Assembly (NCBI GenBank): GCA_903832475.1
Contig: CAILBQ010000226.1
Location: forward strand, 1-14,523
Direction: 5' to 3'
Source: an uncultured Acidobacteriota bacterium
GTDB taxonomy: Bacteria; Acidobacteriota; Terriglobia; Terriglobales; Acidobacteriaceae
Length of the DNA: 14,523 nucleotides
The notes beneath the pieces are model-generated. The model did no database searches. It was given only the letters and a program-made list of their open reading frames with translations, and was not told where the DNA came from. The position numbers and the translations under genes were made by a program. Positions 8,388-14,523 of the stretch are shown here, one piece after another; the first letter of the stretch is position 1, and the number at the start of each line of letters is the position of its first letter.

Positions 8388-9911
8388 ATGACCAACGACG
8401 ACAGGATCGGCGACGAATTTGACGAGGAGTTTCCCGTCGCTGTGACGGAGCTGAAGCGTCTGCCGCTGCATCGTTCGCGTCAACGTCTTAGTTTCGAACG
8501 GCGGCTTCGCCTGTGGCTGTACGGCATGGGTTTGCCGCTGATCGGGCTGACGGCTCTTGAGCTGAATCAACTGCATGTTGACCCATCAGTTCAATGGATT
8601 GCGCTGCCGTCTCTCATCGTGGCTTGGCTGTTCATCGTATCGCTGGTTCTTGAGCAAATTATCCGTCCTTTGCAGACTCTGGCGAACGTGGTGGCGGCGC
8701 TGCGCGAAGACGATTATTCGTTCCGCGCGCGGGGCGGGCGGCGCAACGACGCAATGGGCGACCTGGCGCTGGAGATCAATGCCCTGGCGGGTATGCTTCA
8801 AGTGCAGCGCGTGGGCGCGATGGAAGCGATGGCGCTGGTCGAGCGCGTGATGAAGTCGATGCAGTCGCCGGTGTTGGCCTTTGATCCGGAAGGGCGACTC
8901 AAGCTCCTCAATTCTGCCGCGGAGCGTGCGTTCAACCTGGGCAAGACAGGCGTGCCGCTCTCTTCCTCTGGCAGGCGCGCCGCGGACAATTCGGCTGCCG
9001 GGATGGCGGATTTAGAGCGGCTGCTGCAGGCTGAGGATAATGACCTCCTGTCGCTGACAAATTCGCAGCAATCCGCGCGGTGGGTGGTGAAGCGGACCAA
9101 GTTCCGATTGCGCGGCATCCCACATACGCTGTTTGTGTTATCGGATGTGAGTGAAGCCCTGCGGGAGGAAGAGCGACTGGCCTGGGAGCGGCTGATCCGC
9201 GTGCTGGGTCACGAGATCAACAATTCACTGACTCCTATCAAATCGATCGCAGGCAGTCTGCGCAGCCGGCTTCGCTCGGTGGCGGGGGAACTCGTCGATG
9301 ATGAAGATTTTGCGCGTGGTCTCGAGGTGATTGAAGATCGTGCAGAATCGTTGAATCGCTTCCTGCAAGCCTATCGAGAACTCATGGGTCTGCCTGCGCC
9401 CAAGCTGGAAAATGTTTCTCTTGCGGCGATCATCCGGCGAGTAGCGAAACTTGAAACGCGTGTGGTCGTGTCGGTCAACGAGCAATCTGATCTGGTGGTT
9501 CGTGCAGATCCGGATCAGCTGGCCCAGGCGCTGATCAATCTTGTTCGCAACGCGGCTGAAGCGGCCATGAGCCCAGACGCCGCGATGGTCGCGGAGATTC
9601 CTTCGAAGGGAACCAGGGCAGCGAGGGAGGTCGTTGGGGAAGAACCCATGGTCGCGATCGAATGGCTATCTGCGCATGGGGAGGTGCTCATCACCATTCT
9701 CGATAACGGGCCTGGACTCACCAACGCGAGCAATGTGTTTGTGCCGTTTTATACAACCAAACCGGGAGGTACGGGGATTGGGCTCGTCCTGGCGCAGCAG
9801 ATCGCCATGGCACATTCGGGTTCGGTGCAGCTCGTCAACCGGCTGGGAACACACGGGTGCTGCGCCTGCCTTCGACTGCCGCTAGAGTCCGCCTCGCTCA
9901 CTGCGCAATGA
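8388..9911 (+). CDS. Sensor histidine kinase, NtrY-like (TM-HAMP-PAS-HisKA-HATPase)
   Basis: This 507-residue inner-membrane kinase is the likely partner of the NtrC-type regulator. A charged cytoplasmic N-terminus (1-40) precedes two membrane segments (~42-58 and ~70-92) separated by only about 11 residues, so there is almost no periplasmic sensor. A HAMP linker (~93-145) follows, then a PAS-like domain (~150-255, SPVLAFDPEGRLKLLNSAAE). HisKA has the phospho-histidine H275 in VLGHEINNSLTP. The ATPase domain (~372-500) has N-box NLVRNAAEAA (from 385), G1 DNGPGL (439-444) and G2 GGTGIGL (460-466), with a ~40-residue linker between N-box and G1. HEINNSLTP is the form seen in NtrB/NtrY-type kinases. 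The signal is probably cytoplasmic or within the membrane. No clear Shine-Dalgarno is visible, so translation is probably coupled to the upstream regulator gene. Confidence 0.93.
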   Translation: MTNDDRIGDEFDEEFPVAVTELKRLPLHRSRQRLSFERRLRLWLYGMGLPLIGLTALELNQLHVDPSVQWIALPSLIVAWLFIVSLVLEQIIRPLQTLANVVAALREDDYSFRARGGRRNDAMGDLALEINALAGMLQVQRVGAMEAMALVERVMKSMQSPVLAFDPEGRLKLLNSAAERAFNLGKTGVPLSSSGRRAADNSAAGMADLERLLQAEDNDLLSLTNSQQSARWVVKRTKFRLRGIPHTLFVLSDVSEALREEERLAWERLIRVLGHEINNSLTPIKSIAGSLRSRLRSVAGELVDDEDFARGLEVIEDRAESLNRFLQAYRELMGLPAPKLENVSLAAIIRRVAKLETRVVVSVNEQSDLVVRADPDQLAQALINLVRNAAEAAMSPDAAMVAEIPSKGTRAAREVVGEEPMVAIEWLSAHGEVLITILDNGPGLTNASNVFVPFYTTKPGGTGIGLVLAQQIAMAHSGSVQLVNRLGTHGCCACLRLPLESASLTAQ

Positions 9912-9928
9912 CTGGTGCACGTGATGAT

Positions 9929-9948
9929 GGCTGCAGGCATCAGCAGCC
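9929..9948 (+). terminator. Possible stem-loop terminator after the efflux/two-component operon
   Basis: GGCTGC (9929-9934) pairs perfectly with GCAGCC (9943-9948) around an 8-base loop, 18 bases past the kinase stop. There is no U-tract after it, so it is not a classical intrinsic terminator; it could be Rho-assisted or an mRNA-stabilising hairpin. Confidence 0.3.
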
Positions 9949-9989
9949 GCTTGCCTGGAAGCTCTAAGATAGAAGCGGAAGCATCGTTT

Positions 9990-10016
9990 TGGCATCAATT
10001 CGAATAGCGTAGGATG
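9990..10016 (+). promoter_or_regulatory. Weak sigma-70-like promoter candidate for the DUF1003 gene
   Basis: TTGGCA (9990-9995) resembles a -35 box and TAGGAT (10011-10016) a -10 box. The 15-base spacer is short and the -10 matches only 4 of 6 positions. The 166-base gap and the stem-loop upstream make a separate promoter plausible. Confidence 0.25.
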
Positions 10017-10062
10017 GGCCTGTATGTCGTGCCTACCTGCCGTGTCATAAGGGTGGGATCGC

Positions 10063-10069
10063 AGGAGGT
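10063..10069 (+). promoter_or_regulatory. Strong Shine-Dalgarno that defines a TTG start
   Basis: AGGAGGT at 10063-10069 is a full anti-SD match, 8 bases before the TTG at 10078. It decides the start of the DUF1003 protein, which has no ATG or GTG nearby in frame. Confidence 0.75.
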
Positions 10070-10077
10070 ACATATCA

Positions 10078-10644
10078 TTGACTCTCGGACAGACACCAAT
10101 TGAACCTCTGCGCCCGTCAGAGGATACAGACTCGTCAAAGGCTCAGGGACACCTGCAAGAGCACATCGATCTGATTGCCAAGCACGAGCAGGAATTCTTA
10201 GAGCAGCGCACCCAGTCCGAGAAGATCGGTGATCGAATGGCGAGCCTCATTGGCAGCCTGACGTATGTTGCCACGCATGTTCTTCTGTTTGCCCTTTGGA
10301 TTGGCTGGAACACCTTTCCGTTGGGCAGCCTGCCCCATTTTGACCCGTTTCCATTTCCGCTGCTGAATTTTCTTTTTGCTTTCGAAGCGATCCTGGTGGC
10401 GGCTTTCATTCTCATGCGCCAATCGCGGATCAGTCGCCGCTCCGAAGAGCGCGACCACCTGATGCTGCAGATCCTGCTGCTGACAGAGCGAGAGATCACC
10501 GCTGTCCTCGGTGTCGACCGGCAGATTGCAGCTCGAGTCGGATTGCACAAAGTGGCAGCCAACGACGAGATTACGCAGCTCAGTCAACAAACCTCGATTG
10601 ACGACGTTGCCCAGGGAATTAAAGAGAGTTTGCCGAGCGAATAG
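10078..10644 (+). CDS. DUF1003 family small membrane protein
   Basis: This 188-residue protein matches the DUF1003 family; its biochemical role is not known to me. A polar N-terminus (1-50) includes HLQEHIDLIAKHEQEFLEQR, which looks helical or coiled-coil. Two membrane segments follow (~57-77, SLIGSLTYVATHVLLFALWI; ~92-112, FPLLNFLFAFEAILVAAFIL). The short loop between them contains the conserved NTFPLGSLPHFDPFPFPLLN region. The cytoplasmic part has MRQSRISRRSEERDHLMLQI and a helical stretch up to about 157, then a polar tail. The start is TTG 10078, supported by a perfect ribosome site. It is separated from the kinase by 166 bases with a stem-loop, so it is probably its own transcription unit. 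No functional link to either flanking operon is evident. Confidence 0.88.
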   Translation: MTLGQTPIEPLRPSEDTDSSKAQGHLQEHIDLIAKHEQEFLEQRTQSEKIGDRMASLIGSLTYVATHVLLFALWIGWNTFPLGSLPHFDPFPFPLLNFLFAFEAILVAAFILMRQSRISRRSEERDHLMLQILLLTEREITAVLGVDRQIAARVGLHKVAANDEITQLSQQTSIDDVAQGIKESLPSE

Positions 10645-11090
10645 TGCTGACGTGAATCTCCGTTTGAGGATGATTGCCGTACGCTACTTCAGATCGTGAT
10701 TCGAATGCTGGAGCGGGAGAATGGGGTCGAAGCGGCAACATTCAGCCACGATCCTGGTGTCTGGAAATAAGGGTGCCTTCGAGATCCGCAATGACAGAGA
10801 AGTGACGTGTGGAGCGCGGATGGACAGGGTAAGGCATAGCTGCATGGTCAGACAGTCCAAGTCTTGCGCGGACGGCTTTTTACGGTTCGCACTTCGGTCC
10901 GTTTCTGTGTTGGCTAAGAGTTTAACTGTAGGCTCAAGGCGGCTAACTTTAAACGCCAAGCGTCCGATCGAGTTTCAAAAAAATTGCCATCGAATCCAAT
11001 GCAATGCCGCGAAAGACTCAAATGATCAAATATTCGGAGCGAAGTGAAAGCATCCGTTGGCGAGCATTTTTAGGAGGAAAGCAATAAGAA

Positions 11091-11120
11091 TTAACAGAAC
11101 TTTAGAGATCCTTTAACGAT
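11091..11120 (+). repeat. Three direct repeats at exact 11-base period, candidate OmpR-family operator
   Basis: TTAACAGA (11091), TTAGAGAT (11102) and TTAACGAT (11113) begin exactly 11 bases apart. OmpR/PhoB-family winged-helix regulators bind tandem half-sites at this period, and the B. subtilis PhoP half-site is TTAACA-like. The next gene encodes an OmpR-family regulator, so autoregulation is the simplest reading. The site is inferred from pattern alone. Confidence 0.45.
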
Positions 11121-11129
11121 AGGTATCGT
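11101..11129 (+). promoter_or_regulatory. Possible sigma-70-like promoter for the response regulator/kinase operon
   Basis: TTTAGA (11101-11106) and TATCGT (11124-11129) are 17 bases apart, each matching 4 of 6 consensus positions. The -35 region overlaps the direct repeats and the -10 forms the right arm of a 14-base inverted repeat. If it is used, the leader to the GTG at 11385 would be about 250 bases. Confidence 0.25.
11116..11129. repeat. 14-base inverted repeat (6-base arms)
   Basis: ACGATA (11116-11121) and TATCGT (11124-11129) are perfect reverse complements around a GG centre. It overlaps the third direct repeat and the possible -10 box. It could be a dimer-binding site, or chance in an AT-rich stretch. 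Confidence 0.35.
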
Positions 11130-11384
11130 GAATCAGTTTGAGTCTAGTTTCTAATGAGAAGGTCGTCCCAGTACGGGCTTTTATCTTCTGCATGGCACAA
11201 ATCGCAAACTCATAGTCTGATAGCTGAGATTGCCAACAGTGTGTCTGTGAAGTGTCCATCGTCCTTGGTGAGACGGGCTGGTTCATCGTGCCTGTGGTTC
11301 GGTCTGGAACTCGGGAAGTGATAAGTCCTTATGCAGGTAAGAGACTTACTTCCAGGTGCAGAGAAAAGTTCTTCATGGTGCATC

Positions 11385-12056
11385 GTGAAAATTCTAGTGA
11401 TCGAAGACGAGGTCAAAACCGCCAAGTTTCTGAAGAGGGGGCTGGTAGAGGCGGGCTTTGTGGTGGACGTAGCTGAAGATGGCTTGGATGGCCTGCACCT
11501 CGCTTTGGAATCTGAATTCGATCTGATCATTTTGGATGTCATGCTTCCCAGTCTAGACGGTTGGCAGGTACTTACTCGTCTTCGTGGGGCAGGCAATCGG
11601 GCGCTGGTCATGTTCCTCACCGCCCGCGATGCTGTGCATGAGCGAGTCCGCGGCTTTGAACTGGGAGCTGACGATTATCTGGTGAAGCCGTTCGCCTTTT
11701 CAGAACTGCAGGCGCGTGTGCGTTCGTTGCTTCGCCGTGGACCCGCGCGGTTGTCGGATGCGCTTCGGTTTGCCGACCTGGAGATCGATGTGATGCGTCA
11801 GCGAGCGACGCGCCGTGGCCAACGACTTGATTTGACGTCGAAAGAGTTCCTTCTGTTGTCTCTATTGGCGCGGCGCGCAGGAGAAGTGTTGTCACGCACC
11901 TTGATTGCGGAAGCGGTCTGGGACATGAACTTCGACAGCGACACCAATGTTGTTGATGTGAATGTGCGCCGGTTGCGCAGCAAGGTAGACGATCCATTCC
12001 CGGTGAAATTGATTCGGACTGTCCGGGGTGCGGGCTATGTTCTGGAAGCCGACTAG
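11385..12056 (+). CDS. OmpR-family response regulator, CusR/CopR-like
   Basis: This 223-residue regulator from GTG 11385 begins MKILVIEDEVKTAKFL, the standard N-terminus of the CusR/CopR/IrlR heavy-metal regulator subfamily. The receiver (1-118) has acidic E7/D8/E9, phosphoacceptor D51 in LIILDVMLP, T79 and K101 in YLVKPFAF. The winged-helix DNA-binding domain (~125-223) has LTSKEFLLLSLLARRAGEVL, the subfamily signature MNFDSDTNVVDVNVRRLRSK (181-200) and TVRGAGYVLE (212-221). An in-frame ATG at 11331 would add 18 residues without similarity to the family (MQVRDLLPGAEKSSSWCI), so I prefer the GTG although no good ribosome site precedes either. The frame overlaps the kinase gene by 20 bases. 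Subfamily membership suggests a response to metal or envelope stress, but no metal-efflux gene is adjacent, so the signal is open. Confidence 0.92.
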   Translation: MKILVIEDEVKTAKFLKRGLVEAGFVVDVAEDGLDGLHLALESEFDLIILDVMLPSLDGWQVLTRLRGAGNRALVMFLTARDAVHERVRGFELGADDYLVKPFAFSELQARVRSLLRRGPARLSDALRFADLEIDVMRQRATRRGQRLDLTSKEFLLLSLLARRAGEVLSRTLIAEAVWDMNFDSDTNVVDVNVRRLRSKVDDPFPVKLIRTVRGAGYVLEAD

Positions 12057-13497
12057 AGGCTTATTCACAGGCACACGCTTGTGGAGAACCTTAGCCTTTC
12101 GACTTGCCGCCGCTTACGCTCTGGCCGGGCTGTTCCTTGTGTCCCTGGCCACGGCGAGCCTCTATCTGGTGCTGGTCAGGGAGCTGGAAAAGAGTACCCA
12201 GCTGTTTCTTGCCGACAAAGTGCATGTGCTGAGCACCCTGCTTCGAGATAGACCTGAAGATGCCGATGCATTGCGGGAAGAAATCGAATTGGAGTCGGCG
12301 GCGCGACAATATGAACACTTTTATATCCGCCTGCTTGACGAGCACAACAAGCCATTGCTGATGACACCAGGGATGGCCAGCCAACTGGATCTGGAACAGT
12401 TGTCCGAGCAGACCGGAAGCCGCCTGGGACGAACGGTTGCAATGATGGGTAGAAATCAGTTGCCCTTTCGCGTGATCACGGTACGTTCTTCACTGGGGTC
12501 TTCGCTCACGCAAAAAGACACACTTCAGATTGCGATCGATGTGTCGGAAAAGGAAGCCCTGCTGGCGCGCTTTCGACTCTGGTTCTGGGGGGTTTTCCTG
12601 GCGACTGCTGCACTTTTTCCATGGGTTGGCTATCACATCGCCCGGCGCGGCATCCGGCCGGTCGAAGAAATGGCCACGACAGCGCGACACATCAGTTCGA
12701 CGAATTTGCGGGAACGCATCCTTGCGGACGGATATCCCTTCGAGTTGGCCTCACTGGCCTCTACGTTCAACGACATGCTGGATCGACTGGAAGATTCCTT
12801 TGAGCGAATCTCGCGTTTCTCTGCCGATATTGCACACGATTTGCGAACACCCGTGAATAACATTCGCGGCGAAGCGGAAGTTGCGTTATCCCGCGCACGA
12901 AGTTCGCACGAATATCGAGAAGTCATTGAATCCTGTTTGGAGGAGGCGGTGCGTCTTTCCGAACTGATCGGCGATCTTCTATTCCTGGCGCGAGCCGAGA
13001 GTCCTTTAACACGACTGCGAAGTGAGCCAGTAGACGTTCGAGAATTGCTCTGGGGACTGAAGGAGTACTACGAAGCCTGGGCCGTCGACTGCGGGGTTGA
13101 TCTTCACATGACACTTGGTGATGAGCCGATCATTGCCGAGTTGGACCGTGCGCTGTTGCAACGGGCTGTCGGCAATCTCGTTTCCAATTCACTGGCGCAT
13201 ACGCCACCGGGTGGATCTGTTCATTTGGAGATCGAGGCGAGTGCTTCTTCGATCCAGATCGCCGTCAGCGATACGGGAGCTGGTATTCCAGCCGATTCCC
13301 TGCCACGAGTTTTCGATCGTTTCTTTCGTGTCGATACGTCGCGTTCGAAAGGTTCAGGCGGGACTGGCTTAGGTCTGGCAATCGTCCAGAGTATTGTGCA
13401 GCTGCATGGGGGCAAGGCAGAAATTTCAAGCCAGTTAGGACACGGAACGCGTGTGAGCTTCTGCATTCCTTTCTCCAGGCAGATGACAAAACTGTAA
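12037..13497 (+). CDS. HAMP-domain sensor histidine kinase, CusS/CopS-like
   Basis: This 486-residue inner-membrane kinase is the partner of the CusR-like regulator. A short cytoplasmic N-terminus leads to membrane segment 1 (~19-47). A periplasmic sensor of about 130 residues follows (~48-178), without the Met/His clusters expected of a copper or silver site. Membrane segment 2 is ~180-200 and HAMP ~201-255. HisKA has H267 in FSADIAHDLRTPVNN. The ATPase domain (~370-480) has N-box NLVSNSLAHTPPGGS (from 380), G1 DTGAGIP (412-418), F-box VFDRFFRVD (425-433) and G2 GGTGLGL (441-447). HDLRTPVNNIRGEAEVALS is typical of the heavy-metal sensor kinase family. ATG 12037 lies inside the regulator gene, giving a 20-base overlap and probable coupling; GTG 12028 would add three residues. 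The C-terminus is complete. Confidence 0.93.
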   Translation: MFWKPTRGLFTGTRLWRTLAFRLAAAYALAGLFLVSLATASLYLVLVRELEKSTQLFLADKVHVLSTLLRDRPEDADALREEIELESAARQYEHFYIRLLDEHNKPLLMTPGMASQLDLEQLSEQTGSRLGRTVAMMGRNQLPFRVITVRSSLGSSLTQKDTLQIAIDVSEKEALLARFRLWFWGVFLATAALFPWVGYHIARRGIRPVEEMATTARHISSTNLRERILADGYPFELASLASTFNDMLDRLEDSFERISRFSADIAHDLRTPVNNIRGEAEVALSRARSSHEYREVIESCLEEAVRLSELIGDLLFLARAESPLTRLRSEPVDVRELLWGLKEYYEAWAVDCGVDLHMTLGDEPIIAELDRALLQRAVGNLVSNSLAHTPPGGSVHLEIEASASSIQIAVSDTGAGIPADSLPRVFDRFFRVDTSRSKGSGGTGLGLAIVQSIVQLHGGKAEISSQLGHGTRVSFCIPFSRQMTKL

Positions 13498-13680
13498 TGT
13501 CGCCGTAACTCTCTTGTGCGGCGGACCTCGTTACTCTCCTCTCGTGTGCAGCTCCAGTGCGCCAGAGTCGCGAATTCATCACGGGTTGCGTGTTGATGCC
13601 GGGAGCCTTAAAGCTCGACGAATCAATATGTTCATACGAGATGAATTTGCCCGATAGAAATGCGTAAACAGAAGGATCCA

Positions 13681-13688
13681 AGGGGGAG
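13681..13688 (+). promoter_or_regulatory. Shine-Dalgarno for the YncE-like gene
   Basis: AGGGGGAG ends 8 bases before the ATG at 13697 and supports that start. In the rest of the 199-base gap after the kinase I could not assign a confident promoter or terminator. Confidence 0.65.
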
Positions 13689-13696
13689 AACAATCT

Positions 13697-14523
13697 ATGT
13701 TTGAAGTGAAACCAGGTTTATCTCGAGGTAGTCGACTAACTCTGCTTGTCGGCCTGCTGATGGCGGGGATGAGCGCTTCCGCGTTGGCTCAATCCGTGCC
13801 GTTTCCGACGTATCAGGTTGGACCGCAGCCGGACGGAACCTATGTCGTCAGCGACGGCACGATCATCACACCGGCAGGCATCCAGGTTGACCTCGGTATC
13901 CGCGTTCGTGCCAAGGCCATCGCGGTGAACCCGAAAGGCAATCATACGGCCGCCGTACTTACGTTGGGCACGTCCGTCAAGAATGGTAACGGGGCCGTTG
14001 AAGTGTTCAACACCCAGACCGGCGTCGTCCTGCAGAGCTATTCGACGCTCGGCACCGACTCGAGTGGCAGTACCACCGGCATTACTTACACGCCGAATGG
14101 AGACTTCCTGCTTTTCAGCCAGGACTCCAGCTTTGTGGGCATGGCTAAAGTAGCGGCGGACGGCACACTGTCGGATTTTGCGCACATCAGCGTTCCAATC
14201 AATGCAACCGTCGTCAGCTATCCTGGATATGGGTCTGTCGATCTTCTGAACACGGTGAAGTGCTTTCCCAACAGCCCTCCAGGAACTACTGGCAGTTCGG
14301 CCGTTCCATGCGGTATTCCCATTTCGCAAGGCACTTCGCTGCCCAGCGGTATTGCGATCTCCCCTGATAACCATGCGGCCTACGTTGTGCTGAACACGAA
14401 TGGCACGCTGGGCAGGATTGATCTGACTCGGAAGATCCCTGTACTGAATACGCAGGTTCGTGTTGGCAACGTGCCCCACAGCGTCGTGATCGCACCGGAT
14501 GGCAAAACCGCCTATGTGTCCAA
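13697..14523 (+). CDS. Exported YncE/YVTN beta-propeller protein, 3'-truncated by window edge
   Basis: The frame stays open from ATG 13697 to the end of the window (275 codons, no stop). A signal peptide is clear: basic start, hydrophobic LTLLVGLLMAGMSASALA and likely cleavage after A31 (ALA before QS). The mature part opens with YQVGPQPDGTYVVSDGTII, then propeller-type repeats such as AIAVNPKGNHTAAVL, GIAISPDNHAAYVVLN and HSVVIAPDGKTAYVSN, the last at the window edge. This opening resembles acidobacterial proteins annotated as bifunctional YncE/alkaline-phosphatase-family, in which the propeller is followed by a metal-dependent phosphoesterase domain; that part would lie beyond the edge, so the second activity is only an expectation. 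The location should be periplasmic or extracellular. It starts 199 bases after the kinase stop and may be a target of that two-component pair. Confidence 0.85.
   Translation, partial: MFEVKPGLSRGSRLTLLVGLLMAGMSASALAQSVPFPTYQVGPQPDGTYVVSDGTIITPAGIQVDLGIRVRAKAIAVNPKGNHTAAVLTLGTSVKNGNGAVEVFNTQTGVVLQSYSTLGTDSSGSTTGITYTPNGDFLLFSQDSSFVGMAKVAADGTLSDFAHISVPINATVVSYPGYGSVDLLNTVKCFPNSPPGTTGSSAVPCGIPISQGTSLPSGIAISPDNHAAYVVLNTNGTLGRIDLTRKIPVLNTQVRVGNVPHSVVIAPDGKTAYVS

Larger units (their letters stand above)
10645..11384. other. Long intergenic stretch without a convincing gene
   Basis: These ~740 bases hold no frame on either strand with recognisable protein features, and from about 10960 the sequence is visibly more AT-rich than the genes. 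The open frames present (for example 10721-11047 on + and 10684-10959 on -) lack ribosome sites and have unlikely composition (many Arg, Cys and Ser). The right half carries the direct repeats, possible promoter and inverted repeat listed separately, and then a ~250-base leader before the response regulator. I see no tRNA or riboswitch. A decayed gene in the left half cannot be excluded. Confidence 0.6.

Noticed and set aside
10684..10959. A - strand open frame of 91 codons in the same gap.
   Set aside because: No ribosome site, domain or membrane pattern. A decayed gene is possible but not supportable.
10721..11047. A + strand open frame of 108 codons in the intergenic gap.
   Set aside because: No ribosome site, Arg/Ser/Cys-heavy composition, no recognisable domain; it reads like noncoding DNA.
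11072..11077. A perfect AGGAGG in the intergenic gap.
   Set aside because: No ATG, GTG or TTG follows within a usable distance, and short frames there stop almost at once.
11331..11384. ATG 11331 as start of the CusR-like regulator.
   Set aside because: The 18 extra residues do not resemble the family, whose proteins begin MKILVVEDE-like exactly at GTG 11385; the ATG remains a possible alternative.
11252..11476. A + strand frame of 74 codons starting at a GTG before the response regulator.
   Set aside because: It runs out of frame into the regulator gene, lacks a ribosome site and has no recognisable features.
13501..13523. CGCCG/CGGCG hairpin just after the CusS-like kinase as a terminator.
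   Set aside because: Only 5 base pairs around a 13-base loop and no U-tract; too weak to call.
13603..13616. GAGC-CTTAAA-GCTC inverted repeat upstream of the YncE-like gene.
   Set aside because: Four-base arms are too short to distinguish from chance.
13736..14479. A long - strand open frame (247 codons) opposite the YncE-like gene.
   Set aside because: The + strand has a ribosome site, signal peptide and propeller repeats; the opposite frame is a GC-bias shadow.

Overview
The window looks like a chromosomal segment from Acidobacteriota, probably class Terriglobia (Acidobacteriaceae-like; genus not resolvable). The main evidence is two tandem large permeases with the internally duplicated MacB_PCD/FtsX layout known as ADOP (acidobacterial duplicated orphan permease), a family that expands almost only in this phylum. 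Moderate-to-high GC and the neighbouring acidobacterial-type YncE propeller protein agree. Every gene supported here is on the + strand.

Region 1 (1-9911) is a tight run of six genes: the C-terminal part of one ADOP permease (cut by the left edge), a complete second ADOP permease, a LolD/MacB-type ABC ATPase, a TolC-like outer-membrane efflux protein with a glycine-rich insert, an NtrC-type sigma-54 response regulator and an NtrY-like sensor kinase. Gaps are 24, 29-41, -1, 30 and 6 bases, so this is almost certainly one operon. Together it reads as a tripartite MacAB-TolC-like efflux or lipid-export machine that carries its own two-component control. The periplasmic adaptor (MacA/HlyD-like) is not in the window and would be expected upstream. 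A stem-loop just after the kinase may end the unit.

Region 2 (9912-11384) holds one small membrane protein (DUF1003), translated from a TTG start behind a perfect Shine-Dalgarno sequence, and then about 740 bases with no convincing gene. That stretch contains three direct repeats at exact 11-base spacing, overlapping a possible promoter and a 14-base inverted repeat, upstream of the next operon.

Region 3 (11385-13497) is a two-gene OmpR/CusR-type response regulator and HAMP-containing CusS-type kinase operon with overlapping reading frames. No metal-efflux genes lie beside it in the window.

Region 4 (13697 to the right edge) is the N-terminal part of an exported YncE/YVTN beta-propeller protein, probably one of the acidobacterial proteins that continue into a phosphoesterase domain.

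No RNA genes, insertion sequences, CRISPR arrays or phage genes were seen. Nothing here is clearly an unknown system. The most notable point is that ADOP proteins, named for lacking a partner ATPase, here sit with an ATPase, an outer-membrane channel and a sigma-54 regulatory pair.
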